Positions 34,370-43,200 of a DNA stretch of 54,201 nucleotides are shown here, piece after piece (the first letter of the stretch is position 1; each line of letters begins with the position of its first letter). Under the pieces are notes generated by a model. That model did no database searches. It saw nothing but the letters and a program-made list of their open reading frames with translations, and was not told the origin of the DNA. The position numbers and the translations under genes are program-made. The DNA is from Anaerolineae bacterium. Lineage in GTDB: Bacteria; Chloroflexota; Anaerolineae; Aggregatilineales; Phototrophicaceae. Where the stretch lies: contig JAIOHM010000177.1 of assembly GCA_019912965.1 (NCBI GenBank), positions 1 through 54,201 of the forward strand. The letters run 5' to 3'.

Positions 34370-35307
34370 CCAATCACTATCCTGAACTGTTTCATCGCCA
34401 TGATCTAAATCCGATTTTGACCGCTGCGAATTGGCCGTATCCAGTTCATAGTGTTTTTAATCCTGCCGCGACTCTGCTTCCCGATGGCACAACTTTGTTG
34501 TTATGCCGTGTCGAGGATCGGCGTGGGCATTCCCACCTTTGTGCGGCGCGCTCCGCGAATGGTGTAGATAACTGGCAGATCGACTCCCAGCCAACCTTTA
34601 TGCCTGATCCTCAGCACTTCCCGGAGGAATTGTGGGGCATTGAAGACCCACGCATCACTTACATCCCTGAATTGAAAAAATATGCAGTGGTCTATACGGC
34701 CTTTAGCCGTTATGGGCCGGGAGTCGCATTGGCTTTCACGGAAGATTTCCGCCAGTTTGAGCGTTATGGTGTGATTATGCCACCAGAAGATAAGGATGCC
34801 GCTCTATTACCCCATCGAATTGACGGTCAGTGGGCGTTAATTCATCGTCCAGTCAGCGGCCCGCGTGCCCATATGTGGATTTCTTACTCGAATGATCTAC
34901 GGAATTGGGGCAGCCATAAATTGATGATGGAAGCGCGCTGGGGAGCATGGTGGGATGCTAACAAAATTGGTTTATCACCACCGCCCATCGAAACGCCACA
35001 AGGATGGCTGGTCATTTATCACGGTGTGCGAAATACGGCTGCGGGTTCACTCTATCGTGTAGGGCTGGCCCTGTTCGATCTGAATGTTCCAGATCGCTGC
35101 CTGAAACGCAGCGACGAATGGGTTTTTGCGCCAGAAGAACCTTATGAACGGTTCGGTGATGTAGGTTATGTCGTTTTCCCTTGCGGTTATACCATCGACA
35201 GCGATGGCGACACGATCAGGATTTATTATGGCGCGGCGGATTCCAGCATTGGTCTCGCAACTGGCAGTATTCGTAACCTGCTGAGTTGGCTTGAAACACA
35301 TGGATAG
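34366..35307 (+). CDS. GH130-family beta-mannoside phosphorylase-like enzyme
   Basis: The 313-residue five-bladed propeller enzyme has the GH130 signature GIEDPRIT, with catalytic Asp94. It also has FNPAATLL, LLCRVEDRRGHS, NKIGLSPPPIETPQGWLVIYHGV and RIYYGAADSSIGLATG. GH130 enzymes phosphorolyse beta-mannosides to mannose-1-phosphate, or hydrolyse them in some subgroups. The start codon overlaps the glycosyltransferase stop. A coupled transferase and phosphorylase suggests turnover or assembly of one manno-oligosaccharide. No signal peptide is seen, so it is cytoplasmic. Length is normal for the family. Confidence 0.9.
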   Translation: MTNHYPELFHRHDLNPILTAANWPYPVHSVFNPAATLLPDGTTLLLCRVEDRRGHSHLCAARSANGVDNWQIDSQPTFMPDPQHFPEELWGIEDPRITYIPELKKYAVVYTAFSRYGPGVALAFTEDFRQFERYGVIMPPEDKDAALLPHRIDGQWALIHRPVSGPRAHMWISYSNDLRNWGSHKLMMEARWGAWWDANKIGLSPPPIETPQGWLVIYHGVRNTAAGSLYRVGLALFDLNVPDRCLKRSDEWVFAPEEPYERFGDVGYVVFPCGYTIDSDGDTIRIYYGAADSSIGLATGSIRNLLSWLETHG

Positions 35308-35460
35308 AAAATTTCAGCTATAAGCAAACTTGCTCAATCGGGGATTCAATTTTGTGCTGACGAGTCAGCGGTTCATTCGTGGTCAAGCCGCCCATAACAA
35401 AGCGCGTTACCAGCAACGAGAGTACAATTTCTGCATGGATGCTAGAGAAAGAACCATGCT

Positions 35461-36513
35461 ATGGCTTTCCGAGGGATAATGCTTCTGTTGGGTTGTGGGC
35501 TATTCCTGGCGGCCTGTGCGGGACAACCAAGAGCAACCGTCACCCCTTCCCCAACACCAGTGACAACCGATGTATTTGAAGTCGGTGGACATGTGTTTGG
35601 TTTCACCTCACCTGCATTGATGCGTGATGCAGGCATGACATGGGTCAAATTCCAGGTGATTTATAACCGGGGTGACGATCCTGATAGCATCAAGACACTC
35701 ATTGATCAGGCGCAGGCCGCGAATTTCAAGGTGCTGTTGAGCGTCAAAGGGGTTCCCTCCGAGATGAGCGCCAGCAGCTATAACAGCGATTACGCGATGT
35801 TTTTAGGCAGTATAGCTGCTTTCAAGCCGGATGCGATTGAAGTCTGGAACGAAGCAAATATTGACCGCGAGTGGCCTACCGGACAAATCAGCGGTGGGAA
35901 CTACACCAATCTGCTCAAACTCGCGTATGCTGCCATCAAGGCCGCCAATGCGGATACACTGGTCATCAGCGGCGCCCCTGCCCCCACGGGGTTTTTCAGC
36001 GGCAAATGCACTCCTGATGGTTGTGACGATAATATCTTTCTTCAGCAGATGGTCGCAGCAGGCGCAGTAAACTTCATGGACTGCACAGGTATTCATTACA
36101 ACGAGGGGATTTTGCCACCGGATGTCCGTTCTGGTGACCCGCGCGAGAACAGCAGTCACTACTCACGCTATTTTCCGGCGATGCTCGATCTATATACACA
36201 AGCCTTCCCCTCCAAACCGCTGTGTTTCACCGAAATCGGCTATCTTTCGCCGGAGGGCTATGACGATCTGCCGCCGGGGTTTGAGTGGGCGGCCAATACA
36301 ACCGTCCAAAAGCAGGCAGATTGGTTGGGCATGGCGGCGCAGTCTGCCCGCCAGAGTCATCGCGTTCGCCTCTTGATTATCTGGAATGTGGATGCAACCG
36401 AGTATGGTGTCGATCCGCTGGCGGGTTATGCCATCGTGCGACCGGGGGGCGTTTGTCCAGCCTGTACGACACTGGGAACAGCAATGAATCAAAGTGAGGG
36501 AAATGAGGGGTGA
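35461..36513 (+). CDS. Lipoprotein glycosidase, GH39/cellulase-like
   Basis: The 350-residue protein has a lipoprotein signal peptide (MAFRGIMLLLGCGLFLAAC, lipobox LAAC with Cys19) and a short Thr/Pro linker. Its TIM barrel resembles clan A hydrolases. EVWNEANID gives the NE acid/base (Glu131), CFTEIGYLSPEG gives a likely nucleophile (Glu258), and VKFQVIYNRGDDPDSIKTLID is the first barrel strand region. It would be anchored outside the membrane and cut a beta-linked glycan of unknown identity. It lies 153 bases after the GH130 gene on the same strand, possibly as part of the same carbohydrate locus. Confidence 0.8.
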   Translation: MAFRGIMLLLGCGLFLAACAGQPRATVTPSPTPVTTDVFEVGGHVFGFTSPALMRDAGMTWVKFQVIYNRGDDPDSIKTLIDQAQAANFKVLLSVKGVPSEMSASSYNSDYAMFLGSIAAFKPDAIEVWNEANIDREWPTGQISGGNYTNLLKLAYAAIKAANADTLVISGAPAPTGFFSGKCTPDGCDDNIFLQQMVAAGAVNFMDCTGIHYNEGILPPDVRSGDPRENSSHYSRYFPAMLDLYTQAFPSKPLCFTEIGYLSPEGYDDLPPGFEWAANTTVQKQADWLGMAAQSARQSHRVRLLIIWNVDATEYGVDPLAGYAIVRPGGVCPACTTLGTAMNQSEGNEG

Positions 36514-36561
36514 AGCTGACCGGATGCTTTCATCCAGTCAGCCTGTTGATTCACTATCGAA

Positions 36562-36945
36562 CTATACGCGATCCCAAACCGGTTCACCCCGTAGAATACG
36601 GGCAAGTTGGTCGGGAAAACGGGCATTATCCAGCGGTTTACCTAAAAAGCCGTCAAAGCCCATATTACGAACGACGTTCATTTCGCTCACATGGACTGTG
36701 TAAGCAATAATGGGTACATGTCCCATTTCAGCCTGAAGCATATTTTTGACCGTGTACCCATCCAAACCCGGCATTTCCAAATCCAGAAAGACCACATCAA
36801 CTGCGCCCAATTCGGGCAGCATTTGCTCCAGATTGACCGGATTCGAAACTTCGGTGCAGCGCACCCCTTGTTTGGCAAGCAACTGCGACAAAACACGCAG
36901 GTTTTGGGCATTATCATCAATCGCAAGTGCATGTATCTGACTCAT
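36562..36945 (-). CDS. Single-domain response regulator (receiver 1)
   Basis: The 127-residue CheY-like receiver has acidic DD at ALAIDDNAQN, phospho-acceptor Asp in VVFLDLEMPGLDGY, Thr in IIAYTVHV and Lys in FLGKPLD. The tail FPDQLARILRGEPVWDRV resembles that of the two neighbouring receivers. It has no output domain. ATG 36945 with GGAGG upstream is preferred to the TTG at 36948. It is the last gene of the minus-strand kinase/receiver operon and could act as a phosphate sink or relay protein. Confidence 0.92.
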   Translation of the reverse strand: MSQIHALAIDDNAQNLRVLSQLLAKQGVRCTEVSNPVNLEQMLPELGAVDVVFLDLEMPGLDGYTVKNMLQAEMGHVPIIAYTVHVSEMNVVRNMGFDGFLGKPLDNARFPDQLARILRGEPVWDRV

Positions 36946-36980
36946 CAACGAACCTCCACAATAGCAAAACAGTGATTAGA

Positions 36981-37400
36981 TTACGATAGGTGCCTATCGC
37001 CGGCATACCAGACCTGTTCACCCTTGAATACAGCAAATAGCTGGTTGGGGAACTGGTGATTATCAATGGGCTTGGCGATAAAGCCAGCAAATCCTTTGGC
37101 ACGTACTTTGGGCATGGCAATAGCTGGATCCATCGCGGATACAGCAACAATTGGCACATGATCATACTTGGGTACAGCACGAATCTGGTCGTAAATATCG
37201 AAACCGGAAATTCCATCAGCAAGCATCAGATCGAGGATAATCAGGTCAATACGACTGAGGTTGTTCATATGGAGCATAGTACCCTGCCCCCAACGCTCAA
37301 AATCAACCGCGGCCCCGTGACGAATTAACGACATCTGGAAAACAATCCGGTTTTGCATATTATCCTCAACGATAAATATGCGTTTATCTTTTAGGAGCAT
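36981..37400 (-). CDS. Single-domain response regulator (receiver 2)
   Basis: The 139-residue receiver has VEDN near the start, phospho-acceptor Asp in LIILDLMLADGISGFDI, Ser in IVAVSAMD and Lys in FIAKPID. The tail FPNQLFAVFKGEQVWYAGD shares the F-P-x-x-L/F and GE-x-V-W pattern of the flanking receivers. It has no DNA-binding or enzymatic output domain. It lies 21 bases downstream of receiver 3, in the operon headed by the histidine kinase at 37841-39250. Confidence 0.92.
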   Translation of the reverse strand: MLLKDKRIFIVEDNMQNRIVFQMSLIRHGAAVDFERWGQGTMLHMNNLSRIDLIILDLMLADGISGFDIYDQIRAVPKYDHVPIVAVSAMDPAIAMPKVRAKGFAGFIAKPIDNHQFPNQLFAVFKGEQVWYAGDRHLS

Positions 37401-37421
37401 GGATCTGGAATCCTTATACAG

Positions 37422-37832
37422 TTATTCAATAATTCGCCAAATGGTTTCACCATTTAGAATTCGGTTGAATGTATCGGGGAAAGTATCCAGGTCAATGGGT
37501 TTGGCAAGACAACTGTGGAAACCGGCTGTCCGTAACCGCTGAACTTCCTCGTTCATCACGCTGGCCGTCAAGGCAACAATCAACGTGCCGTTGATCCATT
37601 CCTTTTCGCGCAGCATTTCCAACATCTGGAAACCGTCATAGGGCTTGACATGAATATCCAGAAAAATAACCTCTGGTTTCGGGTCAAGCGCTTCTACCCG
37701 GTTAATAAAATCTGTGCTGTCCTCAAGAATGGTCACATGGGGTAGCTGCATCCTCCCCTTGAGGAGCAATTGCATGACCTTGCGACTCAGTGGATCATCT
37801 TCCACGTACAATACGGTGGTTTTGCTGTTCAT
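37422..37832 (-). CDS. Single-domain response regulator (receiver 3)
   Basis: The 136-residue receiver has VEDDP, phospho-acceptor Asp in VIFLDIHVKPYDGFQM, Thr in IVALTASV and Lys in CLAKPID. The tail FPDTFNRILNGETIWRIIE again has the shared C-terminal pattern. It directly follows the histidine kinase gene by eight bases, so it is the most likely primary partner. ATG 37832 is chosen. A GTG two codons earlier (37838) is possible. Confidence 0.92.
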   Translation of the reverse strand: MNSKTTVLYVEDDPLSRKVMQLLLKGRMQLPHVTILEDSTDFINRVEALDPKPEVIFLDIHVKPYDGFQMLEMLREKEWINGTLIVALTASVMNEEVQRLRTAGFHSCLAKPIDLDTFPDTFNRILNGETIWRIIE

Positions 37833-37840
37833 ATACACCC

Positions 37841-39250
37841 CTAGATTGCAGGCACTAATGCTTCGGATTTAATCGGCAGCGCAATGGAGAAGGTTGTCCC
37901 TTTCCCAAACTCACTTTCCAACCAGAGACGGCCGTTATGCGCTTCCGCCAAACTCTGGGCAATCGGCATTCCCAATCCTGTACCACCAGCCTGCCGCAAT
38001 CCGCTCTTGGTTTGTTTGAAAGCCTCAAATACCATCGCCTGATCTTCTTGAGCAATGCCGGGGCCAGTGTCCTTGACCGCGATAACAATTTCGCCATTTG
38101 CTGCCTGAGCATTGATCGTGATTGTGCCCGCTTCGGTGAACTTGCAGGCGTTCGAGATTACATTGAGCAAAATCTGCAATATGCGCTGACGGTCGCAGCG
38201 GAGCAGCGGCAGATTTTCATCGACTTTCAGCTCCAGACTGACAGGTTTATCACCCAACAGACTCCGCCCGGTTGAAGCAACACTGGTCAACATCTGGTTC
38301 AGACTAATGCCGTCTTCGATAAATAGTGTGAGCGAACCTGCCTCTATTTTTGACATATCCAGTACGTCATTAATCAGATTCAGCAGGTGTTTGGCGCTAC
38401 CAACTACCTCGCCCAACAAATCTTGCTGCTGTTCGTTGACTGGCCCGGTATCGCCATCCAGCACGAAACGGGTGAAGTTAATCACCGCGTTCAAAGGCGT
38501 CCGCAGTTCATGAGACATACTTGCCAGAAAGGCGGCTTTCACCTGTTCAGAACGCTCGGCGCGTTCACGCGATTGTTCGGCCTGAATACGGGATTTTTCT
38601 TTCTCGTCAAGGCTCTTGAGGAGTTCTAACTGGGTCTTCTCTAGTTGACGTAAATTATCTTCACGGATGCGGCCAACCAACACCGTGATACCGGTTGTGA
38701 CAAGCACAAATGAGAAAACAGCCCAGGCTTCCGAGGGTAAACCACCAGCTAACCGAAACTGCGGCACCAACACAACCAGCAAAGCAGCGATAATCCCGAT
38801 AATCAGGGTTTCCCGCGATGAGAGCAGCAGTTCCGCCATAATCACCGCGAGCGCCAGGTAAAACAATGAGACAACAGTTGCCAACTGCCCGGTACTGAGA
38901 ATGGGAAGTACCACCGCAATCATAGGAACACTGATGGTCAGCCACGCGCCAACTGAATAGTAGCGGGTTCGGCTCAGGACATAGGCAACTGGAATAATCA
39001 ATAAGGCAACAAAAATCCCGGGGTTAGGTGGGGTAAATTCCCGGCCTGCGATGATGCTGGTAACAGGATTGATAAACACAGCTAAAAATGCGAGCGGTAA
39101 AAACACCACCAGCACCGCCGATAACAGCCGCGCTTTTGGCTTGTCATTGGTATTTAACAGGCTTGCCGGTTGCGTTAGCGTATCCCATAGACTTCGGGAA
39201 GACGCCAACGGACGATCTATTTGCATTTCATCCAGTGGTTGTGCCGTCAT
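37841..39250 (-). CDS. Membrane sensor histidine kinase
   Basis: The 469-residue protein has an N-terminal region (about 45-195) with roughly six membrane helices and no obvious extracellular sensor loop. A coiled linker follows (about 200-235, QLELLKSLDEKEKSRIQAEQSRERAERSE). The kinase core has the H-box ASMSHELRTPLNAVINFTRFV (His near 245), an N-box ILLNVISNACKFTEAG, and G-boxes VKDTGPGIAQ and GGTGLGMPIAQSL. It heads a minus-strand operon with three receivers and has no receiver of its own. The ATG at 39250 has AAGGGTC upstream. The signal sensed is unknown, though the membrane domain suggests membrane state or a small hydrophobic ligand. Confidence 0.92.
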   Translation of the reverse strand: MTAQPLDEMQIDRPLASSRSLWDTLTQPASLLNTNDKPKARLLSAVLVVFLPLAFLAVFINPVTSIIAGREFTPPNPGIFVALLIIPVAYVLSRTRYYSVGAWLTISVPMIAVVLPILSTGQLATVVSLFYLALAVIMAELLLSSRETLIIGIIAALLVVLVPQFRLAGGLPSEAWAVFSFVLVTTGITVLVGRIREDNLRQLEKTQLELLKSLDEKEKSRIQAEQSRERAERSEQVKAAFLASMSHELRTPLNAVINFTRFVLDGDTGPVNEQQQDLLGEVVGSAKHLLNLINDVLDMSKIEAGSLTLFIEDGISLNQMLTSVASTGRSLLGDKPVSLELKVDENLPLLRCDRQRILQILLNVISNACKFTEAGTITINAQAANGEIVIAVKDTGPGIAQEDQAMVFEAFKQTKSGLRQAGGTGLGMPIAQSLAEAHNGRLWLESEFGKGTTFSIALPIKSEALVPAI

Positions 39251-39476
39251 TTTGCAGACCCTTAATTCCGATTAGCCGAAGCAGAGCATCACAATTTCAA
39301 TTTATACGATAGCACACACAGCCAGCCACAAGGCTTTAGATTTCAGTATTCATAAATTTTTTATATCTACAATTGAACTTAAGTCACCCTGACAGGAATC
39401 AGGCAAGACACTTCATTGGTCAGCATCAAGCAGGTTTGTTACACTGATGCTGAGAAAGCATCAACAGGGAAAATGA

Positions 39477-40550
39477 ATGATGATCTCGAAAGCAAAATAT
39501 ATAACCTGCCTCATTCTTTTTATGGCGACGACAGGTTACAGATCATCAATCACAGTAGCCCAACCATCACTGTTTCTGCCGGACAGAGTCTATCAAGTCG
39601 GTGTGCGGGCGATGCTGCTGAAGGACGAAAGCCGGGACAATCGGACATTGCAAACATTTATCTGGTATCCGGCCTTAGTCACTGAAGATGCAAAACCGCC
39701 GTATGCCCCGGATGAGAGCGGTGCGCCCTATCCACTTGTTATTTATTCACACGGTTATGGAGCAGCAAGTACTGAGGCACGGGGCGATATTGAATATCTA
39801 GTTTCGCAGGGTTTTGTGGTTGCAGGGATCGATCACCGCGATCCAGCCACCGACCGCTGGGCTGCATTTATCAACCGTCCTTTGGACATTCTGTTTTTGC
39901 TGAACCGGATCGCTGAATTGGAGGATGATCCGGTGGCTGATGTAGTAAACACGGATACGGTCGGTATCTGGGGCGGTTCAATGGGGGCATACACTGCCGT
40001 TGCGGTCAGTGGCGCACGGGTTGACCCATCCCATTTTCAGGATTGGTGCCCAACCTACAAAAATGACCCGAATTACAACGTAAACTTTGATTCGTGCCGT
40101 CTCCTTTCCGATTGGGATAACCTGCTAAGCTATCATGAACAATTTAATGCTCCTTCAACCGATGCCCTATGGGAAGCAACAACCGATGAACGCATCCGGG
40201 CTGTTCTGGGTACGGCTCCATGCTTTGCACAGATGTTTGGGGAAACAGGTTTGGCAGAAACGCACATCCCCATATTCATCATTGGAGGAACGGCAGATCG
40301 CGTCTGCCCATACGATATTGATTCAGTTTACATCTACGATAACATCGGCTCAGATGACCGGTATTTGGTAACTTTGCAAGATCGTGACCACAACGGAGCA
40401 TTTTCCGAACCTAATCTGATTATCTCCTATGCAGCGGCTTTTTTCGGTCATTATTTGCAGGACAAAACCGATTATGCTCAATATCTGCTGCCGGAGTCAG
40501 CAGATGTTTTTCAGAATGTGACACTGGAATCCCAACTTGCAGGGCAATAA
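39477..40550 (+). CDS. Secreted alpha/beta-hydrolase (PAF-acetylhydrolase/dienelactone-hydrolase-like)
   Basis: The 357-residue protein has a probable signal peptide (about 5-25, YITCLILFMATTG). An alpha/beta-hydrolase fold follows: oxyanion strand VIYSHGYGAASTE, nucleophile Ser in GIWGGSMGAYTAV (near 168), acid Asp in IIGGTADRVCP (near 272) and His in DRDHNGAF (near 304). It probably cleaves an ester of a lipid or small molecule outside the membrane. It is divergent from the histidine kinase (226-base gap with no other feature I can support). AGGGA precedes the ATG, and a second ATG immediately follows. Confidence 0.85.
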   Translation: MMISKAKYITCLILFMATTGYRSSITVAQPSLFLPDRVYQVGVRAMLLKDESRDNRTLQTFIWYPALVTEDAKPPYAPDESGAPYPLVIYSHGYGAASTEARGDIEYLVSQGFVVAGIDHRDPATDRWAAFINRPLDILFLLNRIAELEDDPVADVVNTDTVGIWGGSMGAYTAVAVSGARVDPSHFQDWCPTYKNDPNYNVNFDSCRLLSDWDNLLSYHEQFNAPSTDALWEATTDERIRAVLGTAPCFAQMFGETGLAETHIPIFIIGGTADRVCPYDIDSVYIYDNIGSDDRYLVTLQDRDHNGAFSEPNLIISYAAAFFGHYLQDKTDYAQYLLPESADVFQNVTLESQLAGQ

Positions 40551-40595
40551 CCGCAGCGAGGTTCGAGATTGGTACAGTCCACCATCGGGCATTAC

Positions 40596-40622
40596 TTACC
40601 GACAATTCGCTATAATCGGTAA
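40596..40622. promoter_or_regulatory. Candidate LacI-type operator overlapping a -10 box
   Basis: TTACCGA (40596-40602) and TCGGTAA (40616-40622) are perfect inverted repeats separated by 13 bases. A consensus TATAAT (40611-40616) lies inside the dyad, about 45 bases before the LacI start. Repressor binding here would block transcription, consistent with autoregulation. The -35 region is poor. Confidence 0.5.
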
Positions 40623-40659
40623 TATGGAATGCGAATCCCCATAGGTGAGTGAGTCAACT

Positions 40660-41703
40660 ATGTCAGGCAATCATAACGGTAAAGTCGTAACCCAGGATGA
40701 TGTTGCCCATCATGCAGGGGTTTCGCGTTCAATTGTTTCCTACGTTATTAACAATGGGCCACGAAAAGTTTCGGAAGAAACCCGCAATCGTGTCTTGGTC
40801 GCCATTAAAGAACTTGGCTACCGTCCGAACAAACATGCACAGATGCTTTCTGCCACAGTGGATAACTTTGCGGAGAAATACATTGGTATTGTGCTGGCGG
40901 CCAATTATATGTTTAAACGCCCCTATTACGGCAGCATCCTCGCCAGTATGCACGAATGCGCCCACGAACAGGACTGGCATATCCGCTTTATTCGCTTGTT
41001 TGACGACTTTAGTAATCCTGCCCTGTTTAACGAACTGATCCATCCCAACGAAATCAGTGGGGTAATCCTGCTGGGACTTGATCAGGTACTCAGCACCCCG
41101 GAAGATTATGCGCTGGTTGAGCAGATTGTTGAGCGGGTGGAGCGGGTCGTTTGTGTCGAGTGGGAGTGGCCGGGGATTCCTTCAGTTCAATTTGACCGTC
41201 AAAACGCTGCTTATCAGAGTACACATCATCTCTTGATTTCACCCAATATCCACATCGCTTACATCGGCCCGAACGATAAACGTATTCAGGGTTATCAACA
41301 GGCGTTATGGGAAAAAGGTCTCCACCCCGATGAACGTTATGTTCACTTCGCCATCGACTCGCGCTCAGGCTACGATTGCTGTGAGCAGCTTATCCAGTCT
41401 GGCGTGAAACTGGATGCTATTTGTGCAGGCACAGACGAAGTGGCGGTTGGGATTTTGCACTGTTTGCATAAATACAACCTACAGGTTCCAGATGATGTTG
41501 CCGTCGCCAGCATCGACAATCTGGATATTTCTGCTTTTACGATTCCAGCGCTGACGACCGTAGATGTACCCAAACAGGAAATCGGGTTTCATGCTGTTGA
41601 AACTCTGATTTCCAACGACCCGCGTAAAAATGCTTCTGCCTTTGCCATTACGGTTCATACAGAACTGGTTGTACGCGAGTCGAGTGGTGCAGTAGCAGGC
41701 TAA
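40660..41703 (+). CDS. LacI-family transcriptional regulator
   Basis: The 347-residue protein starts with a LacI helix-turn-helix (TQDDVAHHAGVSRSIVSYVINNGPRKVSEETRNRVLVAIKELGY, about 10-55) and hinge (RPNKHAQML). A sugar-binding periplasmic-like core follows, with IAYIGPNDKRIQGYQQAL, AICAGTDEVAVGILHCL and VAVASIDNLDISAFTIPALTTVDVPKQEIG. It would repress until a sugar ligand binds. ATG 40660 is preferred to GTG 40645, since GGTGAG lies ten bases before it. It converges with the GH4 gene, 19 bases apart at their ends. That glycosidase and the gene itself are the likely targets. Confidence 0.92.
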   Translation: MSGNHNGKVVTQDDVAHHAGVSRSIVSYVINNGPRKVSEETRNRVLVAIKELGYRPNKHAQMLSATVDNFAEKYIGIVLAANYMFKRPYYGSILASMHECAHEQDWHIRFIRLFDDFSNPALFNELIHPNEISGVILLGLDQVLSTPEDYALVEQIVERVERVVCVEWEWPGIPSVQFDRQNAAYQSTHHLLISPNIHIAYIGPNDKRIQGYQQALWEKGLHPDERYVHFAIDSRSGYDCCEQLIQSGVKLDAICAGTDEVAVGILHCLHKYNLQVPDDVAVASIDNLDISAFTIPALTTVDVPKQEIGFHAVETLISNDPRKNASAFAITVHTELVVRESSGAVAG

Positions 41704-41722
41704 AACCCGGCAGGGAAATCCC

Positions 41723-43090
41723 CTAGTGCCAGTCACCAACCCATTGGCTGTGGGACTGGATAAAAGCATCAACCAGCTTTATGGCCAGTGGATATGAGCC
41801 GACCAGTGGGTGTACAGCAAGGGCTTCCACCGCTAACGATTTTGACTTCTGCAAAATAGCCTTTACAGCCAACCGTTCGTAGCGTTTGATGGTACGCACG
41901 AGCAGGTATTGATCTTCGGGCAAATCGCCAACAAGGATGGGACGAATGCCGCTCGAATCCACCAGACAGCTTACCTCAACAATATCATCATCCTGCAAAC
42001 CGTTAATCGCCCCATTGTTCGGGACATTTAACCCGGTGAAGTGTGGTTTATTCGTCGTAATCGCCTGAACACACCCCAGAGCGACCCCTGCATATCCTTC
42101 GTCATCCTCCTCATTTTGAGGTAGGTTTTTACCTTCATGAGCATGTGCCATATACGTTGCACTGCGTTTGCCCATCACCTCATGATAGACATGAAGGGCT
42201 TCATCGGGATTGCGAGAAGGATCAACTGCACGCAGCCGTTCCAGCAGTTCACCCGTAAGCCGCGCAACTTCCTCACCCCGTGTTTCCGGTTTAGCCAGCA
42301 GTACTTTCAGCGCCTCATCCCGGTGGTAAAAATAGTGAAGATATTCATTCAGGAACATACCCTGTGTTTGAACAATAAGTGGATGAAACATCGACATATG
42401 GGTGGAGGCAATAAAATGAGAGTCACCCAGCAGTGCAGGCAGCACTTCTTCACCACTCGTCCCATCTGGTTCGGCGTCAATCCGTATGCTCCGCGTCCAG
42501 GATAGATGATTCAAACCGAACACCTCATGCCGAATGCGCTCTTGTGGAACACCGAGGTAACGACTGGTGGCGTGCTGTGCGCCATTGGCGCTGTCGCAAA
42601 TGCCCACTACCCGACGCACACCCGCATCATGCAGCCCCTGTGCCACCAAACCCGCCGGGTTAGTGAAGTTATAGATATAGGCATTGGGTGCAAGTTCCGC
42701 CGCCATTCGACAGTAGTCAAGGATAGCGGGCAGGCTGCGCATCGCCATCGCAAATCCGCCTGCGCCAGTGGTTTCCTGCCCCAGGACGCCCAATTGGAAA
42801 GCGATTTTTTCATCCAATACCCGCCCCTGCTCAAAACCGGGTCGAATGGTGGTAATGATATGGTCTGCACTATGAATAGCTTCAGGCGCAGCAGTGGTCT
42901 GGATAATTTTGAATGGTGCATCAAGCTGTTTTGCGATAGACAGGCACAAACCGCCGATCAAATCCAATTTCTCGGCATTGATGTCCATCAGCCACAATTC
43001 CCGCAGGCCAAGTTTTTCCGCTCGGCGTACCAGCGAGGGAATCAGGCGCGGTGTGCGTACTCCTGCCCCACCGATAATCGTCAATTTCAT
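41723..43090 (-). CDS. GH4-family NAD-dependent glycosidase (6-phospho-beta-glucosidase type)
   Basis: The 455-residue GH4 enzyme has an N-terminal NAD-binding Rossmann fold (LTIIGGAGVRTPRLIPSL). The metal-binding Cys is in VVGICDSANGAQ (near 165), the metal-binding His is in GLNHLSWTR (near 193), and YNFTNPAGLV is characteristic of the family. GH4 enzymes cleave glycosides by a redox-elimination route that needs NAD+ and Mn2+. The 6-phospho-beta-glucosidase branch is the closest by motifs, but no PTS genes are present to supply a phosphorylated sugar. AGGAG precedes the ATG. Confidence 0.9.
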   Translation of the reverse strand: MKLTIIGGAGVRTPRLIPSLVRRAEKLGLRELWLMDINAEKLDLIGGLCLSIAKQLDAPFKIIQTTAAPEAIHSADHIITTIRPGFEQGRVLDEKIAFQLGVLGQETTGAGGFAMAMRSLPAILDYCRMAAELAPNAYIYNFTNPAGLVAQGLHDAGVRRVVGICDSANGAQHATSRYLGVPQERIRHEVFGLNHLSWTRSIRIDAEPDGTSGEEVLPALLGDSHFIASTHMSMFHPLIVQTQGMFLNEYLHYFYHRDEALKVLLAKPETRGEEVARLTGELLERLRAVDPSRNPDEALHVYHEVMGKRSATYMAHAHEGKNLPQNEEDDEGYAGVALGCVQAITTNKPHFTGLNVPNNGAINGLQDDDIVEVSCLVDSSGIRPILVGDLPEDQYLLVRTIKRYERLAVKAILQKSKSLAVEALAVHPLVGSYPLAIKLVDAFIQSHSQWVGDWH

Positions 43091-43200
43091 ATCGTTCGCT
43101 CCTGTTTATGCAACCTCCAATGATAGTGCTTCCAACTGCTAACAGGATATAGCCATAGAAACTAGGTCAACAATCTTTTTCCTGATGGATGTTGTTATCG

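Noticed and set aside
35365..35405. CTGACGAG motif resembling the hammerhead ribozyme core
   Set aside because: The motif is part of a short hairpin (GCTGA-CGAG-TCAGC). The required GAAA segment and the three-stem arrangement are absent.
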